From contig JAJSAA010000232.1 of the NCBI GenBank assembly GCA_024274995.1, positions 1 through 6,790 of the forward strand: 6,790 nt of DNA, written 5' to 3'. Below, in pieces: positions 1 to 5,662 of this stretch (the first letter of the stretch is position 1; each line of letters starts with the position of its first letter). Made by a program: the position numbers and the translations under genes. The notes beneath the pieces were generated by a model that saw only the letters and a list, made by a program, of their open reading frames with translations, had not been told where the DNA came from and did no database searches. The stretch comes from Deltaproteobacteria bacterium (GTDB taxonomy: Bacteria > Desulfobacterota > Desulfobulbia > Desulfobulbales > VMSU01).

Positions 1-2
1 TC

Positions 3-164
3 CGAATCGGCCCCGGCACCAATTATGAGTTAACGGCCACCGTAAAATACGGCGTGGTCTTTACCCCGCTAAGCAAGGAAAATGGCTGGATCAAGGTAAA
101 GCATGATGATGGCACCACTGGTTGGATAGCCGCCAAACTCCTCTGGCCCGCCGATTCCATATAA
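3..164 (+). CDS. C-terminal end of a bacterial SH3-domain protein (partial)
   Basis: An open frame enters from the left edge and ends at a TAA at 162-164, giving 53 residues without a visible start. The sequence reads RIGPGTNYE at its beginning, then a hydrophobic strand (VVFTPL), NGWIKVKHDDG and GWIAAKLLW. This is the pattern of the bacterial SH3 fold (SH3_3/YgiM-like): an R.GPGT.Y opening, a central 'ngW.kV' strand and a closing 'GWi....l' strand. Such domains usually sit at the end of exported or cell-wall/periplasm-associated proteins and bind peptides or peptidoglycan. The rest of the protein lies outside the window, so its overall role cannot be given. The gene converges on the HD-GYP regulator with 38 bp between stops. 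The fold assignment is fairly sure; the function is not. Confidence 0.75.
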   Translation, partial: RIGPGTNYELTATVKYGVVFTPLSKENGWIKVKHDDGTTGWIAAKLLWPADSI

Positions 165-186
165 AACGCTCCGCTCCTGTGCGTTT
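164..186 (-). terminator. Weak candidate intrinsic terminator after the HD-GYP gene
   Basis: Read on the - strand, AAACGC and GCGTTT form a 6-bp stem around an 11-nt loop. The sequence then continues as TTTTAT, giving a short U-run. It lies 17 bp beyond the stop of the HD-GYP gene, between two convergent genes. A competing smaller stem (TCCTG/CAGGA, 173-191) overlaps it. The stem and T-run are short, so this is only a candidate. Confidence 0.3.
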
Positions 187-202
187 GCAGGATAAAAAGT
201 AA

Positions 203-1834
203 CTAATCAATCCGCCTGGAATCAGCCAGTAATTCATAGAGGGCTTTTTCCATGGAATAATCTGCGCCAAAATGTCTCTGGCGCAGAGAGGCCTGCAAAC
301 GCCACTCCCTCTTTAACTCCAGCAACACATGCTCAAGCCTAACCAGTAATATTTTGAGCGCCGAAGACGGGCAGTTTGAATAAACAAGATAGGTAACCCC
401 CTTCCGAAAGAGGATGTTTATGCCGCTGATCTCAGTGCAATCAGCGGCATCCTCCAACACATCATGCAGTTTGGAGCCGGTGTCATCCAATATCTGATCA
501 GTTTTCAGATAACCCTCATCTTCATTAATCTCATCAAGATTACAGCAAGATATCTTACACAGAGTATAGCCCTGATCTGGGATATCTAACAAGCCGGAAC
601 TGCTAAGAAAAAACAGGTAGCGGTAATTATAGAAATCGCTTAAGGGTTCCTTGAAATAGGTCTTGCGGCGAAAGGACTCCAGGGCCCTGGTATTCTTATC
701 GGAGACAAAATGGCTGGCCGACAGCGGATTCCAATTTTCCGTCACCTGGGCCAGAATCTCCACCATTTCCGAGTCAAGGCGCCCCTGCGAGACCTCACAG
801 CGTAAAAGCTGCAGGGCCTCCTGCCGTTTTTGCGGCTTTTTATAGGGCCGCCGGGCGACAATTGCCTCATAGGTATCAGCCACCATCACTATCCGGGGCA
901 GCAGGCCTATATTATCCCCCCGCAAACCCTGGGGGTAGCCGCTGCCATCAAGCCGTTCATGGTGCTGATAAATAATATCAGTAATCATGGGATCACATTG
1001 ACGGCGGGAAAATATTTTAGCTCCCATGGCCGGATGCAGACGCATTATTTCTCGATCCTGATTATCAAAAGTACCAGGTTTTAAAAGGACATCATCGGGA
1101 ATAGCCACCTTGCTGATATCATGAATCATGCCGCCTAATTCCAGGGCATCAAGCTGCCGCATATCAAGCTCCAGCGACTCCCCCATCCGCCGGGACAGAC
1201 TTGAAACCCGCATTCCATGTTCAAAGGTATAAAAATCACGGTTGGAAAGCAGCTCGCACATGGCGGCAAAGAGGTCTTTAATCATCCCGTCTTTAACTTG
1301 ATTAGCAGCGGCAATCTTCCGCCTGGCGGCCCATAACTCTTCCTCAGCATGGCGGCGTTCCGCCCGTTCATGCTCCAGTTTGCGGTTAGCCCGTGCCAAT
1401 TTATCACTTTGCCGACGTGACAGGTCACGGTCTTTTTTAATCTCAAGCTGGATTTCAACCCGGGCCAGAATCAGCCGCGAATCAAAAGGTTTAGAGATAA
1501 AACCAGCCGCGCCGGCGACAAGTCCTTTAATTTCCGCCTCGCTGGATAGCAAAGAGCTCTGGAGGATTATGGGAATATCGGAGAATTCACGACGCAAGAG
1601 GGCGCAGACCTCATAACCGTCCATCCCCGGCATCATTATATCAAGAAGTACCAGATCCGGCCGCTGGTCGCGGACTAACCTGACGGTCTCGGGGCCATCG
1701 GCGGCTTGAATAATATGATATTTTTTGTCTAAAAACAGATTGGCAAGAAGTTCACGATTGATATAATCATCATCAGCAATCAGAATACAGGCGGGTGAGG
1801 TGCCATCGGTGGCAGAATAATTCAGTTCTATCAT
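203..1834 (-). CDS. Response regulator: REC, coiled coil, HD-GYP phosphodiesterase, degenerate GGDEF-like tail
   Basis: Predicted cytoplasmic two-component output protein of 543 residues that should hydrolyse cyclic di-GMP. Residues about 16-128 form a receiver domain with acidic residues DDD at 21-23, phospho-acceptor D65 (LVLLDIMMPGMDG), S93 and K115 (SKPF). A charged, Ala/Arg/Glu-rich helix at about 130-180 looks like a signalling coiled coil. The HD-GYP domain spans about 190-370, with H206, the HD pair H238-D239, LHP at 266-268, HH at 291-292, DGSGYP at 296-301 and the AD at 319-320. Metal-binding positions therefore look intact, although the usual HDIGK reads HDISK. Residues about 396-508 resemble a GGDEF domain without its catalytic signature. 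The ATG at 1834 is preferred because GAGAA lies 6 nt upstream; the in-frame TTG two codons earlier would have no spacing to it. No partner histidine kinase is adjacent. The REC and HD-GYP calls are secure; the tail is inference. Confidence 0.93.
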   Translation of the reverse strand: MIELNYSATDGTSPACILIADDDYINRELLANLFLDKKYHIIQAADGPETVRLVRDQRPDLVLLDIMMPGMDGYEVCALLRREFSDIPIILQSSLLSSEAEIKGLVAGAAGFISKPFDSRLILARVEIQLEIKKDRDLSRRQSDKLARANRKLEHERAERRHAEEELWAARRKIAAANQVKDGMIKDLFAAMCELLSNRDFYTFEHGMRVSSLSRRMGESLELDMRQLDALELGGMIHDISKVAIPDDVLLKPGTFDNQDREIMRLHPAMGAKIFSRRQCDPMITDIIYQHHERLDGSGYPQGLRGDNIGLLPRIVMVADTYEAIVARRPYKKPQKRQEALQLLRCEVSQGRLDSEMVEILAQVTENWNPLSASHFVSDKNTRALESFRRKTYFKEPLSDFYNYRYLFFLSSSGLLDIPDQGYTLCKISCCNLDEINEDEGYLKTDQILDDTGSKLHDVLEDAADCTEISGINILFRKGVTYLVYSNCPSSALKILLVRLEHVLLELKREWRLQASLRQRHFGADYSMEKALYELLADSRRID

Positions 1835-1864
1835 TAACAATTCTCTTTGTCATTTTAAAAGAGA

Positions 1865-1890
1865 GGGCAACCACAAGGAATTGCCCCTAC
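1865..1890 (-). repeat. REP-like palindrome with a GTAG foot
   Basis: On the - strand the element starts GTAG, runs into GGGCAA, a CC/GG-containing middle, and closes with TTGCCC. GGGCAA (1865-1870) and TTGCCC (1881-1886) are perfect inverted repeats, and an inner CC/GG pair can extend the stem past a 2-nt bulge. A GTAG or GGAG tetranucleotide at the foot of a GC-rich hairpin is the known hallmark of RAYT-associated REP elements. The element occupies the gap between the divergent HD-GYP and M20 genes and lies just upstream of the HD-GYP start. It could also influence transcript ends there. The family assignment rests on pattern alone. Confidence 0.5.
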
Positions 1891-1942
1891 AGGCCAAAAG
1901 CAAAAGACGGCGGATAGCAATAAGACAATCAACAAGACTATC

Positions 1943-3055
1943 ATGACAATAACCATCGACCCAGTAGAACTAACCAGCCAACTCGTAAAGATTCCCAGTG
2001 AATCTTCAACCCCTCTGACCACGAGACAGGAGTCAGTCGAAAAACTCCTTGCCGCTCATCTAAGCTCCCTCTGCCGCCAGGCAGACGTGGAGCATGAACT
2101 CTTTGAAGCCCTGCCCGGCCGCCGCAATCTCATTGCCCGGTTCCCGGCCCCCGGTCGGCCTAAATTGCTGATCATGGCTCATATGGATACGGTGAGCGCC
2201 AGAGAGATGAGCGCCCCATTCAGCGGTGAGATAAAAAAAGGCCGCCTGCTGGGGCGGGGTTCCTGCGATGACAAGGGGCCGCTGGCTGCGGCCTTTGCCG
2301 CCCTCATTAATCTGCAGGCGGAGAAAAGAGGCTTTGATACCACTTTTGCGGCCACGGTGGACGAGGAATGCACCATGGCCGGTTCCAGAGCCCTGGCCCT
2401 CAGAAACCCGGAGTTTGATCTCTGCCTGACCCTGGAGCCTACCGCTCTCCGCATCATCCACGCCCATAAAGGCGTCTATCGTTGCCGGATAATCTGCACC
2501 GGCAAGGCCTGCCACTCATCGCAGCCGGAACGGGGGCAAAACGCCATTATCGCCATATACGATATCATGACCGGCCTCCAGGCGCTGGAGTTTCAATTAA
2601 GACGGCACCGAGACAGGGAATTGGGCCGCGCCTCGCTGGCTATTACCAGAATCAAGGGCGGCTCATCAATAAACATCATCCCGGATCATTGTGAAATTTC
2701 GGTGGATGTCCGCCTGCTGCCCAACCATGATCCGGCAGAGATCGCCTTGAGAATCAGGGCAATATGCGCCAACCGAGCCCAGGTGGAGGATATCTTTCAG
2801 GCCAGAGCGATCAAGACCGATCTGCATAATCAGCACATTAAACGCCTGCAGGATGTAATGGCGCTTAAGGGCCATGATCTGCCTCCGGCCACCGCCTCAT
2901 ATGCCACGGACTGCGCCCAGCTGAGCCACCTCGGGCCCTGCATCGTCTGGGGGCCGGGTGATATCGCCCAGGCCCATCAACGCAATGAATATATTGAACT
3001 TGACCAATTACGGGAGGCCTACAAAATACTGCTTAACTTTTTAAGCTCCGGCTGA
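1943..3055 (+). CDS. M20 family metallopeptidase (ArgE/DapE/CPG2-type deacylase)
   Basis: Predicted cytoplasmic di-zinc amidohydrolase of 370 residues, close to the usual family length, with no signal peptide. All expected active-site elements are visible. H80 lies in AHMDTV with D82 as catalytic helper. The bridging Asp is in GRGSCDDKGP (D109, with D110 beside it). The general base and ligand are E141-E142 in DEECTMAG, another ligand is E165 in LTLEPT, and the last His is H345 near the C-terminus (AHQRNEY). The lid/dimerisation domain, about 175-290, carries the typical GKACHSSQPERGQNAI segment with H191. Family members remove acyl groups or C-terminal residues from N-acylated amino acids and small peptides; which substrate applies here cannot be read from the sequence, and no arginine or lysine pathway gene is nearby. 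ATG 1943 has no clear Shine-Dalgarno, but upstream in-frame codons back to 1880 offer no better start. The 3' end overlaps the convergent siroheme gene. Confidence 0.92.
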   Translation: MTITIDPVELTSQLVKIPSESSTPLTTRQESVEKLLAAHLSSLCRQADVEHELFEALPGRRNLIARFPAPGRPKLLIMAHMDTVSAREMSAPFSGEIKKGRLLGRGSCDDKGPLAAAFAALINLQAEKRGFDTTFAATVDEECTMAGSRALALRNPEFDLCLTLEPTALRIIHAHKGVYRCRIICTGKACHSSQPERGQNAIIAIYDIMTGLQALEFQLRRHRDRELGRASLAITRIKGGSSINIIPDHCEISVDVRLLPNHDPAEIALRIRAICANRAQVEDIFQARAIKTDLHNQHIKRLQDVMALKGHDLPPATASYATDCAQLSHLGPCIVWGPGDIAQAHQRNEYIELDQLREAYKILLNFLSSG

Positions 3056-3709
3056 CTCCCCGAGAACTGCCGCCTGCACCGCCTCTATCCCCACTCGTTC
3101 AACAAAACGACAGGTACGCTCCTTCTTGCGGGCCTGGTCATTATAAAATTCCAGGAATCTCCTGGCCAAGCGCACCAACTCCGGCGGGGTAAGATCCGCC
3201 GCCAGAACATCACCAATTCTGGGCCTGCCGCCGGCGTTGCCGCCGACAATGAGAGTCCAGCCCTTTTTCTTGGCAAAGGCCCCCACGTCCCTCATATAGC
3301 TCTCGGCGCAGCACATTGGACAGCCGGATACGCCAATCTTAACCTTGGCGCGCATCTCCTGACCGCTGAACATCCCCTCAAGCTCCATGGCTAATCCCAG
3401 AGAATCACCCACCCCGAATTTACAGACGCTGTTACCGGGACAGGCCTGAGCATAATGCAGGCAAAGTTCCGTGGCCCGGCCAACATCCATGCCCAGTTCG
3501 TCCCAGGCCGGATTAACGTCCTCCGGCCGCAAACCCACCATGGCGAGGCGCTGGCCAGAGGTGATCTTTATGATCGGCACCTTGAATTTTCTGGCGGTTC
3601 GAGCCACCTTCTCCAAAACTTCTGGGCTGATAATCCCCGCTGGCGTCCGTGGTACAATGGCATAGGTTTCCTTGTCGCGCTGTAGAATAGCACCCGGCAA
3701 ATCAGTCAT
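3041..3709 (-). CDS. Small siroheme/[4Fe-4S] sulfite/nitrite reductase-type protein
   Basis: A 222-residue protein combining one ferredoxin-like half domain (about 1-60, with TSGQRLAMVG at 50-59) and one siroheme/[4Fe-4S] domain. The cluster ligands are visible as C-X5-C (C90 and C96 in ACPGNSVC) and C-X3-C (C130 and C134 in CPMCC). The last Cys should bridge the cluster to siroheme iron. Full-length sulfite reductases carry two such half-pairs. This compact form resembles the low-spin 'assimilatory-type' sulfite reductase known from Desulfovibrio, which is of similar size. It should be cytoplasmic and catalyse, or have evolved from, six-electron reduction of sulfite or nitrite. The electron donor and real substrate are unknown. 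ATG 3709 is chosen because GGAGGAG lies just upstream; the in-frame GTG at 3748 would place that site inside the gene. It follows degP by 126 bp on the same strand and overlaps the convergent M20 gene by 15 bp. Confidence 0.88.
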   Translation of the reverse strand: MTDLPGAILQRDKETYAIVPRTPAGIISPEVLEKVARTARKFKVPIIKITSGQRLAMVGLRPEDVNPAWDELGMDVGRATELCLHYAQACPGNSVCKFGVGDSLGLAMELEGMFSGQEMRAKVKIGVSGCPMCCAESYMRDVGAFAKKKGWTLIVGGNAGGRPRIGDVLAADLTPPELVRLARRFLEFYNDQARKKERTCRFVERVGIEAVQAAVLGESAGA

Positions 3710-3835
3710 TTTCCCATCTCCTCCATTATAAAAATTTAGCGTAACCACAGGGCTACAAATTACCCCCAGCTCATAGCCGTTCAGAAAAACACAGGCAAAC
3801 TACGAGACGGGGTGCAGTTGAACAGTTCCGCAGAA

Positions 3836-5278
3836 TCAATCAATCTTCAAAACCACATAACGGCTGCCCCGTTGATCACTGACAAGCAATAATACGGAAT
3901 TACTGCCGTTACTGATCAACTTCTGCATCTGGCGGACATTATCCACCTTCCGGCGGTTAACCTCCAGAATAAGAGTACCCGGTTTAATACCGGCCATGGC
4001 CGCCACAGAGCCAGACTGTACCTCGGTTACCATAACCCCCCGGCCATTGGCAAGACCATACTTGCGAGCCATTTTGGGATCAATATTCTGTACCGCGAAA
4101 CCCAGCTTATTAAGGGTCAGGCCCGAGGCGAAGGAATTTATCTCGCCATCGGGCAGACGGCCGGTAGTAATGGCGAGTTTCACCCGTTTGCCATTTCTAA
4201 CCACCGTAATATCGGTACTGGTATTTGGGGGCACCATGGCTACCCGGTTACGGAAAGAGCCCACATCACGCACCTCTTTCCCGGCAAAGCCCACCACCAC
4301 ATCACCACGCTTTATTCCCGCCTTATCAGCGGCAGAGCCTTCAGAAACCTGAGCTATCAAAACCCCGTTGTCCATATCAAGGCCAAAGCTCTTGGCCAAT
4401 TCCGGCGTCATCTGTTGAATCATCACCCCAAGATAACCGCGGCTCACCTTGCCCTTACTCTTCAATTGCTGCTCAATTGATCTGACCATATTGATGGGGA
4501 TAGCAAAACCTATACCCATATAACCGCCGCTCTTACTGAAAATAGCCGTATTCATGCCCACAGCCTGACCATCAAGATTGACCAGCGGGCCGCCTGAGTT
4601 CCCCGGATTAATAGCGGCATCAGTCTGAATAAAATCTTCATAATCATTAATGCCCACTGAATTTCGGCCCTTGGCGCTGACAATACCAGCAGTAATGGTA
4701 TGCGACAAGCCAAATGGATTACCCACCGCGATGACCCATTCGCCCACCTCCAGCTTATCAGAGTTGCCCATGGGCAGGGTGGCCAGATTTTTGGCATTAA
4801 TCTTGAGCAAAGCCACATCAGAGCGCTTATCAGCCCCAATAACCTTGGCCACGAATTCCCGTTTATCCTGTAATCTCACGGTAATCTTATCAGCCCCCTC
4901 CACCACATGATTATTAGTCACAATATAACCCGACGGATCAATAATAAATCCTGAACCCTGAGCCATGATATAGGGATGTTTGCGAACCGGCATCTGCCGC
5001 CGCTGATGGGGAAAGGGGGTGCCAAAAAAACGCCTGAAGAGATCATTGTTAAAGGGCATCATATACTGATTACCCCGGCTTCTCGTTACCTCCTTTTTAA
5101 CCTTGATAAAAACTACCGCCGGCGAGACCCGTTTAGCCACCGAGGCAAAGGCCTCACCGGTACTGCGCAAACTTTCAATTCCTTTGTCAGCTGAGGCTGT
5201 AGAGATCATAAACGCCCAAAGCAGCAGGCCCAGGACAGCAAGCGTAACTGCTCCTTTTCTCTTTATTATTCGCTCCAT
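3836..5278 (-). CDS. degP: Periplasmic serine endoprotease, DegP/HtrA (Do) family
   Basis: A 480-residue exported protease-chaperone that should degrade or hold misfolded proteins in the periplasm. The N-terminus is a Sec signal peptide: basic MERIIKRK, a hydrophobic core at about 10-25 and a likely cleavage after TASA at residue 30. The trypsin-like domain spans about 40-275 with catalytic triad H124 (TNNHVV), D154 (RSDVALLKI) and S228 (NPGNSGGP). A loop rich in Arg, Phe and Pro at about 66-104 corresponds to the LA loop. Two PDZ domains follow, at about 280-372 (starting GYLGV) and 388-478. This matches the full-length Do layout; DegP, DegQ and MucD subtypes cannot be separated by eye. AGGAG sits 7 nt before ATG 5278. 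The gene is divergent from rpoH across a 384-bp control region, which suggests shared stress control. No clear terminator separates it from the downstream siroheme gene. Confidence 0.96.
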   Translation of the reverse strand: MERIIKRKGAVTLAVLGLLLWAFMISTASADKGIESLRSTGEAFASVAKRVSPAVVFIKVKKEVTRSRGNQYMMPFNNDLFRRFFGTPFPHQRRQMPVRKHPYIMAQGSGFIIDPSGYIVTNNHVVEGADKITVRLQDKREFVAKVIGADKRSDVALLKINAKNLATLPMGNSDKLEVGEWVIAVGNPFGLSHTITAGIVSAKGRNSVGINDYEDFIQTDAAINPGNSGGPLVNLDGQAVGMNTAIFSKSGGYMGIGFAIPINMVRSIEQQLKSKGKVSRGYLGVMIQQMTPELAKSFGLDMDNGVLIAQVSEGSAADKAGIKRGDVVVGFAGKEVRDVGSFRNRVAMVPPNTSTDITVVRNGKRVKLAITTGRLPDGEINSFASGLTLNKLGFAVQNIDPKMARKYGLANGRGVMVTEVQSGSVAAMAGIKPGTLILEVNRRKVDNVRQMQKLISNGSNSVLLLVSDQRGSRYVVLKID

Positions 5279-5377
5279 GACATTTCTCCTTTTTAGTTCA
5301 TTGGTAATCTGCCCAATATCATCAAGCAGACCTGAAGCGGCATCCCTTTTATAAAGTCCATACCCCTTGAGAATTAT

Positions 5378-5406
5378 TAATTGCTCACTAAAGAGATGTT
5401 TGTCAA
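5378..5406 (-). promoter_or_regulatory. Candidate degP promoter (TTGACA -35)
   Basis: A perfect TTGACA lies at 5406-5401 on the - strand, 123 bp from the degP start. Downstream is AT-rich sequence, but no strong -10 lies at ideal distance: CAATTA at 17 bp is poor, ATTAAT at 19 bp is fair, and AATAAT occurs at 22 bp. A TATAAA at 5352-5347 is another possible -10, without a matching -35. The -35 box is convincing alone; the whole promoter is tentative. Confidence 0.3.
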
Positions 5407-5423
5407 GCGTTTCCGCTAATTAA

Positions 5424-5445
5424 AACGTGGTACCCTATAACGTGG
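5424..5445. repeat. Direct repeat AACGTGG, 15-bp spacing
   Basis: AACGTGG occurs at 5424-5430 and again at 5439-5445, with flanking similarity (TAAAACGTGG and TATAACGTGG). The copies lie about one and a half helical turns apart, just upstream of the candidate degP -35. They could be tandem regulator half-sites, but two 7-mers may also coincide by chance. Confidence 0.3.
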
Positions 5446-5451
5446 CATGTC

Positions 5452-5476
5452 GCCCCGCTGGGGCATAATACCCCAG
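5452..5476. promoter_or_regulatory. Two overlapping, mutually exclusive GC hairpins
   Basis: GCCCC (5452-5456) can pair with GGGGC (5460-5464) around a 3-nt loop. CTGGGG (5458-5463) can instead pair with CCCCAG (5471-5476) around a 7-nt loop. The shared GGGG block allows only one at a time. No T-run follows on either strand, so this is not an intrinsic terminator. It lies upstream of the sigma-54 element and of the candidate degP promoter, so it may act as DNA symmetry (protein binding) rather than RNA structure. Confidence 0.35.
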
Positions 5477-5500
5477 GCACAGACCACTGAACGACCTTGA

Positions 5501-5518
5501 GACTAATCACGATAAGTC
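5501..5518. promoter_or_regulatory. Imperfect 18-bp palindrome, possible activator site
   Basis: The sequence fits GACTNATCNNGATNAGTC, with 7 of 9 position pairs complementary. Its centre is about 70 bp upstream of the start site predicted from the sigma-54 element. An upstream symmetric site is what a sigma-54 enhancer-binding protein needs, although such sites usually lie a little further out. No known regulator consensus is recognised. Confidence 0.4.
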
Positions 5519-5553
5519 ATTGGTTTTACTGCTTAAAAAAAATACACCCTGCA

Positions 5554-5569
5554 TGGCACGGCAGATGCA
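5554..5569 (+). promoter_or_regulatory. Sigma-54 (-24/-12) promoter element for rpoH
   Basis: The sequence TGGCACGGCAGATGCA matches the RpoN consensus TGGCACG-N4-TTGCA with one mismatch (ATGCA). The essential GG (5555-5556) and GC (5567-5568) have the correct spacing. Transcription would start near 5580, giving an rpoH leader of about 83 nt. This would place rpoH under RpoN plus an ATP-dependent activator. The match is strong, but short motifs occur by chance and no start site is known. Confidence 0.55.
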
Positions 5570-5597
5570 TATTAAAAATAGCAATAACCGAGAGACT

Positions 5598-5641
5598 GTA
5601 ACTGCCCAAGTGCGCAGCCAAGCTGTAAGCTGAACAGTTAC
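5598..5641. repeat. 44-bp inverted-repeat element upstream of rpoH
   Basis: GTAACTG (5598-5604) and CAGTTAC (5635-5641) are perfect 7-bp inverted repeats bounding a 44-bp segment. A smaller internal AGCT-GTA-AGCT stem lies at 5621-5631. The element ends 11 bp before the rpoH Shine-Dalgarno and would lie in the leader of a transcript started at the sigma-54 site. Its reverse complement begins GTAACTGTTCAG and soon contains TTACAG, features shared with the element just downstream of rpoH at 6585-6626. Confidence 0.45.
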
Positions 5642-5662
5642 TATAAATGAAAAGGAGAAGCC

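Larger units (their letters stand above)
5279..5662. promoter_or_regulatory. Divergent control region between degP and rpoH
   Basis: This 384-bp stretch contains no plausible coding frame. From the degP side to the rpoH side it holds the degP Shine-Dalgarno, an AT-rich promoter-like segment with a perfect TTGACA on -, a pair of direct repeats, two overlapping GC hairpins, an imperfect 18-bp palindrome, a sigma-54-type element facing rpoH, an inverted-repeat element in the rpoH leader, and the rpoH Shine-Dalgarno. Its length and the density of symmetric motifs are more than two simple promoters need. Individual parts are listed separately. Confidence 0.7.

Noticed and set aside
1838..1840. TTG start for the HD-GYP gene two codons upstream of ATG 1834.
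   Set aside because: The GAGAA ribosome site directly abuts the TTG, leaving no spacing, whereas it is 6 nt from the ATG.
2060..2515. Long - strand open frame (151 codons) opposite the M20 gene, and similar antisense frames over rpoH and degP.
   Set aside because: The M20, RpoH and DegP frames carry complete family motifs; the antisense frames show no recognisable domain and are expected over long coding regions.
3724..3730. Perfect TATAAT on - just before the siroheme gene.
   Set aside because: It runs straight into the Shine-Dalgarno, so transcripts would start at or after the ribosome site, and no -35 lies at 16-18 bp.
3710..3748. GTG start at 3748 adding 13 residues to the siroheme protein.
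   Set aside because: It would bury a strong GGAGGAG site inside the gene; that site is well placed for ATG 3709, where the family-like sequence begins.
5444..5459. Second sigma-54-like match (TGGCATG) in the degP-rpoH region.
   Set aside because: The GC dinucleotide is one base too far from the GG, and the TTGC box is absent.
5643..5648. TATAAA just before rpoH as a sigma-70 -10 box.
   Set aside because: No -35 at suitable distance, and a start there would fall in the Shine-Dalgarno.
5598..5662. RNA thermometer in the rpoH leader.
   Set aside because: The leader has a stem but no CUCCUU-like segment that could mask the AGGAG site; the stem ends 11 nt upstream of it.
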